From: Alitta virens
Lineage: Eukaryota > Annelida > Polychaeta > Phyllodocida > Nereididae
Direction of reading: 5' to 3'
DNA: 64,000 bases
Assembly: GCA_932294295.1 (NCBI GenBank)
Contig: OW028584.1
Span: 4,480,907 to 4,544,906 of the forward strand
In this document: in pieces, positions 49,082 to 58,709 of the stretch
Layout of the letters: the number at the start of each line of letters is the position of its first letter
Position numbering within the stretch: the stretch's first letter is position 1
Notes under the pieces: model-generated
The model's database searches: none
What the model was told of the DNA's origin: nothing
The model's input: the letters and a program-made list of their open reading frames with translations, nothing else
Made by a program: the position numbers and the translations under genes

Positions 49082-49282
49082 AGGTCAAGTTGAGGTCATG
49101 CTGACATCTGCGTCAAATAGGTCAAGTTGAGGTCATGTGAAAGTAGGTCACGTTGAGGTCATGTGGAACCAGGTCAAGTTGAGGTCATGCTAAAATAATT
49201 ACTGATCTTCAAGTTGGCTGCTGCTACTGCTCCATAAACAGATCAAGTTGAGGTCAGGCGAAAACAGGTCAAGTTGAGGTCA
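49082..49282 (+). repeat. Six irregular copies of AGGTCAAGTTGAGGTCA
   Basis: Copies start at 49082, 49119, 49145, 49171, 49240 and 49266. Five have two perfect AGGTCA half-sites separated by five bases (a DR5 arrangement); the one at 49240 has AGATCA as first half. DR5 is the classical retinoic-acid-receptor element in chordates. Here the repeats lie within a transposon, so binding is only possible, not shown. Confidence 0.85.
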
Positions 49283-50358
49283 TGTTGATGGTCAACTCTT
49301 CACTTCTCACTAGGTGGTGCTGATGGTTATTGATCCTCAAAGCTGGCTGCTGTTGTTGCTCCATGGCCTGTTCATCATGTCCCTGGTCTTCATATCCGCT
49401 TTTCTCCCCAGGTGGCTGTGGTATCTGGGTGGTGCTGCCCTCTGGTGTTGTGTATTGTAGTATCCTCTTCTTCTTCTTATACTCAAGCTTACATCAATTA
49501 TTGATCAGCATTGCCTTAATTATTTCATACTTGGCCTCTCTAGCATTTGTAATTCAAAACATTCTTATTCTAATGACTGCTCTATTTGTTACCTCTTGGT
49601 CATTGCCATCTACATGATATTGCTGTCTACATGACAATATGATTAACTTTAGTTCATAAAAGTGTGTGTGGTCTACATGATGCCCAAAGATGAGTTACAG
49701 GGTTTTTGTCTGCATTATACCCCCCGTTGAACAAACGTGGATTCTTTGGTTGGACAGCTTAGACCAACAAACGGCGCCCCTTCTGTGTTGGTTTATTGCT
49801 GGTCCGCACGGTCTGCGTGGTCCGCATTATACACTCACCCGTGTAACAGGGCTTCCCCCAATTTGGCACGGATTCCCCTTCGTGACCAGTATACGATGCA
49901 GTATCGAAGATCGCCATATAGAGGAACTTTTAGGTTAGAACAAATGGAATCTAATGATAGGCAGCATGCCTGGTTTCACTTTTATTGAACAGCGATGACT
50001 TCGGTGCAAAATCAACAAGTTTCGTGGTCTGACATTGTATGTAAGAGCAAGTAAACAACATGGAATGCTGCCGCAACTTTTAACGATGATTATTGCGTTT
50101 TCCAGGTATGTGAATATGTGTTGATGCTGTTATTGATTTGTTAAACACGTTAGGATATTCAGATTATGGTTGTGTACTTGTCAATTTAAGAGGGATGGCC
50201 TGTGACTAGCACACAACAGGAATGTTCTGCCAAAATCGTATTATCTTGTGCTTAAGCTGGCGGCCAGCTATATTTGAGCTGTGGCACCAGGCTATCTTGC
50301 GCTTTGCTACAGTTTTGTGTTTACGGATTTAGTGCATTATAGCGGACCCAAATTTATG

Positions 50359-51361
50359 AATGCCAGTCATAACGGCTACACGCGAAAACGGCTACAACCC
50401 AAAACGGCTACAAAATTTAATGGCATCCCCAAAACGGCTACAACCAAAAATCCCAAATTAAGAGACGACCAAGCCATGTCCAAAAAGGCTACCATAAATT
50501 CGAAGTCCAAAACGGCTACACTTCCATACACCATTTAATGCATGACATTGATTGTACGGTCGGCGGCAATTAAAGAACCTGCAATTTCACTTATGCCTGA
50601 CACCTGAGTATTGGTCCTGGCTAATTAAAGCTGTGCTGAAAGATTAGTGTTTTCTTTTTTTCTTGATTACAATTCTCAATTGCATGACCAAGTATATATA
50701 AACTGAGACTAGAATGGTCCTCACTTATTCTCTGTTGCCGTTTTGGTCTTTGTGATTGTAGCCATTTGGTGTCAAGGCCTGTCAGCGAAAAAAGCTACTG
50801 TTGCCGTTTTGGTTAAGGCTTGAAAAACACTGTTGCCGTTTTGGTTATGTCCCCAAAATTGGTGTAGCCGTTTTGGTTATGTCCCCAAAATTGGTTTAGC
50901 CGTTTTGGTTATCGTCGTGTAGCCATTTTGGTTGTAGCCGTTATGGTTGTAGTGTGATGTAGTGTCCCGGGCCTCAAGAGTTACCCCACCTTCTGGCACT
51001 TGGCTAGGAGGGATATCCTTTGTGGCCGAATGGTTAGAGGTGTGGGTAAAGCTGCTCATGACATGGTGGACACAATCCGGGCACCTCTGTGAGCATGAAT
51101 TAGGGGTTGAAGGCCAGGGTAGGCAGTTCAAATCCCGCTCACAGGGGGTATATAAATAGAATTGCGATGTTTGACTTGTGATGTTAGTCAAATTCGCAAG
51201 AAAGAATGGGGGATGTGATGTAGTGTCCTGGGCCTCAACAGTTACCTCACCTTCTGGCACTTGGCTAGGAGGGATATCCTTTGTGGCCGAATTGTTAGAG
51301 GTGTGTATAAAGCTGCTCATGACAGTAGTGGTTTTACGCGTGTAGCCGTTATGACCGCCAC
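50359..51361. mobile_element. Inner word-built foldback element (AAACGGCTACA word), TSD up to 12 bp
   Basis: The ends share GTCATAACGGCTACACGCG in inverted orientation (50366 and about 51353). The direct repeat CCCAAATTTATG lies at 50347-50358 and 51362-51373, giving a duplication of 9-12 bp. AACGGCTACA words run forward at 50370-50520 (about seven copies) and in complement, as TAGCCGTTTTGGTT, at 50750-50945 (about eight copies). The centre carries a partly duplicated tRNA-related sequence. No protein is encoded. Confidence 0.75.
50963..51323 (+). repeat. tRNA-related SINE-like sequence, one full and one partial tandem copy
   Basis: At 51023-51033 the A-box-like TGGCCGAATGG, and at 51127-51137 the B-box-like GTTCAAATCCC, lie about 100 bp apart, more than in a true tRNA. 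The left part (gggcctcaagagttacc to agctgctcatgaca, 50967-51061) recurs at 51231-51325 with few changes. Confidence 0.55.
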
Positions 51362-54300
51362 CCCAAATTTATGCCCTTATTTGGTGGCCATTAAAAATTA
51401 AATTTTATCAAATATTTCACAAGTTTTAAGTTCTAGCACAATTAAAATAACATTTGGTGTAGATAAGCAGGGGTTTGGGGTTAGGGCAAGAAAAAGCAAA
51501 AATAAACGCTGTCTTTAAAATGAAGATGAAACCGCCGTCATAACTACATTAATTCATGTGACGTCATACTTACATTTCAAGAATTTTACGTCATAGGCCT
51601 GGCAATGAGGCTTGTTAAATATGGTCATAAGTCTGGGTCCGCTATACTGCAGTTTTTCCGTGTTTACAGCTATGAATGACACACCATTAGAAGCGCGGCA
51701 CAGAAGCGCAAATGAAAATCCAATTTTGGTCCTGATCCCAATAGTAGAAGCTGTGGAATTGCCGAATCTAGTCCAGAATCGAGACTCTCAAAGGTGATGT
51801 AGGGACTGATGAATCGCTCTAGCCTGTGACGTCATTCCCGCCGATTCACTGGTTTGTCACAATATTTTTAGCCATATCAGTGGCCAGTAATTCACATGGA
51901 CATAGAGAAATATATTGCCTACATGTAGGGACTGATGGATCGGTCTAGGTCCTAAGGAAAAATAACTCCCAAGATGAGGACTGTACGACCAAATTTTAGT
52001 CTGTGGATTTTCGAAGTAGTGACACTGACAGGGAAAGTGAAAATTGACATGGATTGCACAAACACATGTTACATGTCCAAATTCGTCGTCAAAAATGAAC
52101 TTCTGTTTTTTTAAAAGGTCAATTTGAGTAAGTTTTGTTGATATATGTCCCTTAATTAGATCAAAAGTTAACAGGGTTTAGTCACAACGGCCACAAACAT
52201 AAGGATGGACTCTGACTATATCGTACTGTGCAGGCAATTTATATACATGTCGATTTTGTGCCAGATTTTGGAATAAATTATTTGGGTACTATCTTACTAT
52301 GCAAATAGGTAATTTTGAACAGTCTGTGAATTGCTTAATTTCAATTGATTTCACTTAACAGGTCTTCAAAAATTATGTCACATAAGCCTATGCCCTATAA
52401 TATTTAATTATGAGTTCAGTTGAATTATCTGATACAACTTGACCTAATATAAAGCAGCTTGGCATTGCTTCGTTCAAAATTACACAAAATGATGTGCTCT
52501 GGCATCATGAAATTCCTTCATAAAAGTATATACATGAATGATAATAGCATCGTGCTATGAATTGAGTAACAAGATAAATTAAATCTCATATTCCCATTTT
52601 GCAAATTAAATATATTGTTTTATACTTGTCAATGCAAACATTTTTTTTTATTTATTTATTCTTTACAGATTCCCTGGAGATGGTGGCAAATCATTCATAA
52701 TATTCTGAAAATATGACCAGAAATATTGGAATAAAGCAGGAAGTCACATGAACAGAAGTCCGCAGGCCAAGATATACATGTAGGTATGCAGTAATACTGT
52801 TTAACTTTGTTATGTTATTCAATTTCATTGTCTTACATTGTCCCACCTGTGTAAGTTGCCTTTTTCATTGTTTTTCATCGTTTTATTAACATGAATTGGT
52901 CAATTCAGTGCAGCACAAATTTTGTTAACTATTGTTATATTTAATGTGCTTATATCTACATTCACTTTTTGCAGCTTTTGCTTCTCCTACACTATGTAAT
53001 GCACCACACAATTAATTGTTTTCTCTTGAACATTCTAATATGTATTGAATTATACCATGCGTTACTTCTAAAAATGGCCGCTAGCCCCAGCCAATACAGA
53101 CTGCATCCTCGTAGATAGGATTCGCTGTGCATGCTGGGGGGAAGAAGGCAGATTATTAACTAATCTGATGATGTTACGAACAGACAACAATAGGTGACAA
53201 TTGAAATTACATCATACTGGTCGATTATGACATCATTGGACATCGCAACGTTCTGATCGTCAACTTTTTTTTTTATTGTTGTAAATCATGTAGAAATTAT
53301 ATTTAAACAGATTGTAGCTGTCAAATTGACGATAGTACAGAATGGACAGAGCATTTCAGAATAAATTGTATTATCCACAGGGGGCACTGATGGTTGCGTG
53401 TATGCATGCATTGCATGCTCTCATTGCCCACATGTACTAATTACAATAATGCTGTAACTGTTTGTTTTCCATATGTTTAACCTTTGCAAAATTAAAGTTA
53501 TTCATGCTTTTCAGGTGGCGTAGAACCCTGACCGTCTTCTCTGGATTATGCATCTTCCAGTGTATCCAAACCTCTTCCTAAAGGCACCAGAAAGCTGTTT
53601 AAGCAAAACCTAGTCGTAATGGACTGTCAACACGTACAGGTAATTTATCCCAAAGACATTTAAAGATTATTAAAGCTGCATTGTCAGACGGTTTTGTACC
53701 AACAAAAAAGCTATCCAAATGAAAGAAAATGCTTCTTACTGATCAATTTTGACAACCCAAACTGTCTAGATTGTACTTAATTAGAAATTATTGCCGGAAT
53801 TTATTACATCGACTTTACATTTTAGCTAATTATTCATTGCAACGTGATGGAGAGCATCGCCAATTCACAATTTCAGTCATTTTATGAGAATTGAGGTGAG
53901 ATATTGTTTAAATTCATGCAAAAAACGAAACACCTACACATTTTTTTACATAATAAACTTGGAATTTTAAAAAACGGACGAAAATTGAAGGCATAGAATA
54001 ATAAAATATATTACAAACCTAAGACGCTAATGACGTTCGTTTATGCCTTGTTTTCATTTCATTGGCCATAAAAGCATTTGCAATGTAAACAAATTGGCAG
54101 TTTTTTATGGCATGAACAATTTAATGATAGGGTATGATTATTAATTTTATAGCGATATAGCGAACTGAGTAAGGCCCTGATGGCATTCAATCAGTTTTGT
54201 AGAAGACAATGAAATGAATGCAACCGATTTTGATCACTGCCACATTCAGTGACATTCCATCTTTAATATAGCTTTTGTGTGCTATTTCTTTACTCCGCAT

Positions 54301-54739
54301 TTAAAAGGTAATTTAGGAACCACCTGGGAATGGAGTTCAATAAATGACATTACAAGTCTTCAAAGTAATGTATTTTACATTACAAAGGCCTACACGGGTT
54401 AAGGAATGTCTGAAATTAGTCGAATTGTCTGTTATATGATAAATAGCATATTGTCATGAAATTGTTGAGTAAAACTATATGCATTCCCATTTAATAAAAA
54501 TGTCAATGGAAATTAAATTATAATATTTGCACTTGTCATTGCAAAAAAAAAGATTTGTTTTTTTCTTTTTAAACTTTAAAATTTTTAAATTTCAACATTA
54601 ATGTTATTCATTCTTTGCAGGTGGCATAGATTTGCATGTATATAATACCTCATTTATTCTTCACAGACTCCCTGGAGATGGTGGCAATTGGCAAATCATT
54701 GATTTGGAAATTCAAGGCAGGAATGGTTAGACAAACCAG

Positions 54740-55147
54740 TAAAGGGGCATTCACACTGTCACGTGTAAGACCTACGTATGACCACAGATGGCAAAAATGG
54801 TCTATACTTGCTCACTCGTGGGTCTGTTAATCACGTATAAATGCTTTCCACAAGCGTACGCGGGGCAGTCGTAGCCAGACGTCTCTCAAACAGTCGCTTG
54901 ACGTCCATCGCCAAGCATCCGTGAGGAATCCATGAGAGAGGCACTCGTAGATCGCTCTTGGATCATTCGTGGATCACTCGTAGATCACCCGTGTGAGTGG
55001 TTCAAGGATGTGGCTACGTGTAGCCAAGTGAGGCCAAGTATGACCACAAACTTAGATTGTACGTAGAATGTACGTAGAACGTACGTAGAACATACGTAGA
55101 ACGTACGTAGAACGTACGTAGAACGCCAACTGACTCCCAAGCGAATT
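54740..55147. repeat. Arrays of ACTCGTAGATC and GTACGTAGAAC words
   Basis: 'cactcgtagatcgctc', 'attcgtggatcac' and 'tcgtagatcac' occur at 54950-54990; GTACGTAGAAC repeats at least six times at 55058-55125. Related GTACGTAGGA words recur at 55625-55680. The region is CpG-rich relative to its surroundings and is probably a word-built element broken up by two SINE insertions. Confidence 0.7.
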
Positions 55148-55160
55148 ACGTAACTAATAT

Positions 55161-55418
55161 AGCCCTCGAAAGTCCTGGGCCTCCACGCGGCGAGGATGGA
55201 AACACTTTGGGTGAAGTCCTCTATCCCCAGTGGCTAAAACAGGACAGTGCGCATTGCACAAGCTGCTCCAGCTATCCAACGCAGACAATTATTGATTTTT
55301 TTACATGCTTCTGGTTTTTACTACCAACTATAGATAATCAATCTTACCCTAGAGAGCCTCTACATAGCCCACTCAGGTGCTGATGAGGCATTAAACAATA
55401 ACACTAACTAACTAACTA
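55161..55418 (+). mobile_element. SINE with 13-bp target-site duplication
   Basis: Flanked by ACGTAACTAATAT at 55148-55160 and 55419-55431. It begins 'agccctcgaaagtcctgggc' and ends 'cattaaacaataac' followed by a CTAA-type tail. A variable-length duplication and a short simple-repeat tail mark retroposition. No clear A/B boxes were seen, so the head type is unresolved. Confidence 0.75.
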
Positions 55419-55423
55419 ACGTA

Positions 55424-56035
55424 ACTAATATAAACAATCACTCGTAGAATATCCGCCAAAATGTTAAATATTTTTACCCTCCACATATGCTCTTGAGTGG
55501 TCAAGCAGGACCAGGAGTATTCTACAAATATCGCTCGCACGGAAGATGATGGGCGAGCGACGGACATCCGCCAAGCGTTTTACGTTCGTTCTATGAGTGG
55601 ACGCGAGTGGATGGCAAGTATATACGTACGTAGGATGTACGTAGGACATACATATGGACGTACGTAGGATGTACGTAGAACCTACATAGAATGCTCGCCG
55701 ATGGGCCTCCGAGTGGTGGCTTTACGTCCTGTATTTCTGCAACTGATGGGCTGATTAGGACAGGTAGGGACCATGGCAATGAGGCGAAGGATGAAACAGC
55801 CATCCAACAATTAGGCTCCACCGGGAATTGAACCGGTGACCCAGTGGTTGGAAGCCCAGCGCGCTACCACTGAGTTAGGCCCCCACCCCTCGAACCCCTG
55901 AGCAAGTTACATAACTTACATAAACAATTACTCATAGAACAACCGCCGAAGTTTTAAACATGTTTAAAAATTTTCCTCTCATCACGTATTTCCAAGAATG
56001 GTCAAGCGAAACCAGGAGTGATCTACAAATTAGGG
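55424..56035. repeat. Direct repeat of about 115 bp around a SINE
   Basis: 55432-55535 and 55922-56032 share 'aaacaat.actc.tagaa', 'ccgcc.aa.t.ttaaa' and 'ccaggagt'. Between them lie GTACGTAG words and the 55711-55890 SINE. The copies differ at about one base in six. Confidence 0.65.
55711..55890 (-). mobile_element. tRNA-derived SINE
   Basis: On the minus strand the head (about 55886-55809) contains the A-box-like TAACTCAGTGG and the B-box-like GGTTCAATTCC, then a body with 'ggctgtttcatccttcgcct' and a 3' end 'aggacgtaaagcc'. The body matches 21441-21528. The tRNA-like part does not fold into a good anticodon stem, so it is not a functional tRNA gene. Confidence 0.75.
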
Positions 56036-57116
56036 CGAATGATGAGTTTTATTTTTCAAAGGTATGCATCAATGCCAATGGCTGTGAAGCATGGTACATA
56101 AAATTAAGGTATGTAAGGCCTGTCTACTTCAACTTTATTGTAACTGAGAGGCATATGGAGTAGCACTCTACAATTAAGCGCTGCAAGTGATGGAAAAGTT
56201 TTAAACTTTCGTTGACCTGGATTGCTGAAAATCATGTGCACCTTTCGTTTATGACTTTCATTTCAGAAATGGCAGCTACCAAAATTCTTCGGCATGAAGC
56301 TACCTTGCATGCACACAGGGTCAACAGACATCAATGGTGATCAACGGTAGTACTACCTCACAGATGGCGATGTTGATCTGTCCAATGTGCCTTGAAGTTT
56401 GCATTGATGGCATATTGCACTTTGACTACGACTATGCAAATGCTGTGTGAAAATTTATTGAATTCAAAGTCGGAACAAATTTGTCAATAACTAGTAAATA
56501 AAATGGCACATCTCAGATGAATCAAATGCTGTAACCTTCTTTACATCTTCATGAAGACAATTATTCCTTGCTGCTATTTTCGAGTACTCCGTGTAGACAT
56601 AGACTTCATTTAAAATAATTTGTGTGAAGTGAAGCTTGTCAGATATCTATCTTTAAAAACAAGTCATAGTGCTTATACAGTCAACATGCGCAAGTCAAAC
56701 TCCAATGCACCACAGCCACCAATTGTTATAATTTGAATGATTTGACTTCTACAAAGTTTAATGATTCAATAAGAAAGTCTTTAGAAATAAATGTTCGTAT
56801 AACTGTACAGTGTACATGGTTCAATTTGTGTTTCGGTGTAGGCAAGTTCTACCTAGCAAGGTTTACTTGTACATTGAATATCATAGTTAAATGTAAACGC
56901 ATGACTTCTTATATACTACCCATAGGCGGCATCAGAAATTGCTTAGCTTAAACAGCATGTGAATTTCATTAAATGGCCTGCGTTTACCTTAAGTATATCG
57001 TGTGTAAAATGGTTCAAGAAAATTATGGCAAGTCAACCCTGAGATGCTACAACTTGGCAACATCCAACCCATCGACAACTAACCAGGCAACATCCAACCT
57101 GTCGACAACTAACCAG

Positions 57117-57281
57117 GCAACAGTGAACTCGGTTACATGATGGGCAGAACTTCCAACTGCTGAGGTGCCCGAGACACGATTCACATGACGGGTTATCACT
57201 GTCCCGTGCATTATCAAAACAGTTGTCAACAGAGAATTTGCGAGACTGAGATGAGGTCACTGTTTGTCTTCTTATCAACAA
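57117..57281 (-). other. Short reading frame with a C-x2-C / C-x2-C pattern
   Basis: The frame contains SCESCLGHLSSWKFCPSC, resembling a small zinc ribbon, and ends near a possible donor (tgcctg|gttagt). Downstream of it (57050-57115) is a two-copy direct repeat (caacatccaacc.tcgacaac). No acceptor, start or family was identified, so it may be fortuitous. Confidence 0.2.
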
Positions 57282-57668
57282 ATTTTAGGATTAAAACTAG
57301 GATCTAATACAATACATTATGCATTGCAGGATTAATATATATTATAATACTTTTTTTATCTTTTATTATTAGCTGACCATTTAAGAATCGTAATTTTTGT
57401 ACAAACTTATTATCAACTCATTTTAATCTTCATGTGTGGTTATACTACACATGTAGATATGTTAATTTCTATCCAGTATTGGAGTTAATATAACTTACTG
57501 CTAACGCGGCCTAATTGCAATGAGATGAAGGTCAATTCAGTAGTGAGACTTCCAATTCAAGGGTTATTAATTGCTATTCAAACACATTGAAAACAAAGCC
57601 ATGAGACAGACAGACTGTCACCCCTTGATTAAACACAGAATGGCGATTATGCTGGTCAATTGCTTGAA

Positions 57669-57869
57669 TACAGCTACCGAACTTTAGGATTAATGAATTG
57701 CTTAAGCATTGGAAAAACCCATTCTGTGCCCAAAATGACCGTTCGGATTAACCGTGGGATTCGGTTTAACGAGTCCAATTAGCATTGTGAAGATCCGTTC
57801 CTAAGCATTTTTGTTTGGATAGCATGTGATTCGGTTTAACAAATTTTGAATTAACGAGGGTCGACTGTA
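57669..57869. mobile_element. pogo/Tigger-type MITE, 201 bp
   Basis: The right end is the complement of TACAGTCGACCCTCGTTAAT; the left end reads TACAGCTACCGAACTTTAGG, a degraded version. Both begin at TA. GATTCGGTTTAAC occurs twice inside (57767 and 57828). Non-coding. Confidence 0.65.
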
Positions 57870-58709
57870 TTAGGTCCTAAAATAACTCCAGTTTTCATTA
57901 CTGACTCAAGTATAGGGGAACCCCATCAGCCAAAGCAGTTGTATCATTATTGATATTGACAAGTCACTCGTCACATACATGGAAAAATATGGAAAATAAT
58001 AATGCTCCAGAAAAATTCATCACATGCTCACTATGACAGTACTACTAAAATTATAATTATCATTACCATTAACATTTGACAACTAGTCCTCCCTGAAATG
58101 GTTGGGGTCTATACCAAATAACACATTTATTAATTCACAGCAAGCACATTGTTTCTCTAAACAAATTAATTATTGATACTGTAAACCCGTAAATTTGTGT
58201 TAAATAACTGTACATAAGGTTTAAGTTCACTATTTTTATCAAAATTACAGACTATATAGATGAAATTATAGCTTACCTAGAAAAGTGGGTATCTCCAAAA
58301 TACAATATCTGTCATTAGGTCCACCAAAAACAACTGCTTAGGTCCATAAGATGATCAAGTGTGTCATTAACACAAAAGTACCACCTCAAACCTGATTAAC
58401 ACGCTGTCTGGTAAGTTAATTAAACATTATAGTTATAGGCATAACTAGACTGTGGCAACCGCTGTTACACAATGCTTGACACTTCAGGATCAATACTTCA
58501 GGTGAAGCATCGAAGAACCATTTCATAGAAATGAATTTATACTTCAAACAGGTTTTGCGCTTCTGTTGCTGATGACTGCACATTGCTGGCCCTTGAGTTT
58601 TTGGTTATCAGTGTTACATGGTCAACTGACCCCCTCCAAAGCAAATTGCTGTAGCCACTTGGTATGGAAACACATTCTGCTTGACATAATAAAGCTAGTA
58701 ATTGAATAA

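Larger units (their letters stand above)
45905..49841. mobile_element. 3.9-kb TIR element (TGCGGACCA word), TSD up to 10 bp
   Basis: Left end 45905-45949 begins GTGAGTGTATAATGCGGACC; right end 49798-49837 is its complement, with about 40 matching positions. Both ends contain three tandem TGCGGACCA-type words. The direct repeat TGTAACAGGG flanks it (45895-45904 and 49842-49851); because the right end carries four extra bases, the true duplication may be 7-10 bp. The interior holds a word array, trinucleotide-rich DNA, a possible zinc-finger relic on the minus strand and an AGGTCA cluster. No intact transposase was found. The long compound ends and the duplication length suggest a Mutator-like or hAT-like mover. 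Confidence 0.78.
50325..51659. mobile_element. Outer TIR element (GGATTTAGTGCATTATAGCG end), 8-bp TSD
   Basis: Left end 50325-50349 and right end 51635-51659 are 25-bp inverted repeats sharing TATAGCGGACCC. The direct repeat GTGTTTAC flanks it at 50317-50324 and 51660-51667. An 8-bp duplication fits a hAT-like mover. Its interior between 50359 and 51361 is a second element inserted later, leaving about 330 bp of its own DNA. Confidence 0.78.
50041..56515 (+). ncRNA. Possible multi-exon non-coding transcript
   Basis: Candidate exons end or start at strong splice signals: donor ttttccag|gtatgtg after 50105; exon 52669-52783 (ctttacag, tacatgtag|gtatgc); exon 53515-53639 (cttttcag, acgtacag|gtaatt); acceptors at 54621 and 54667; terminal exon from 56267 (ctttcatttcag) with AATAAA at 56497-56502. 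All three frames of the internal exons contain stops. Sequences at 52669 and 54667 (CCCTGGAGATGGTGGCAA) and at 53515 and 54621 (GTGGC.TAGA) are related, so exons were duplicated. Built from splice signals only; the first intron would contain the transposon nest. Confidence 0.3.

Noticed and set aside
55809..55886. Candidate tRNA gene (minus strand)
   Set aside because: A and B boxes are present, but the anticodon stem does not pair and the sequence continues into a SINE body shared with 21441-21528.
58270..58340. Possible extra gene 2 exon with donor ttctag|gtaagc
   Set aside because: The donor is good, but the acceptor is weak, the polypyrimidine tract is missing, and gene 2 already ends in a stop; two frames give equally plausible short peptides.
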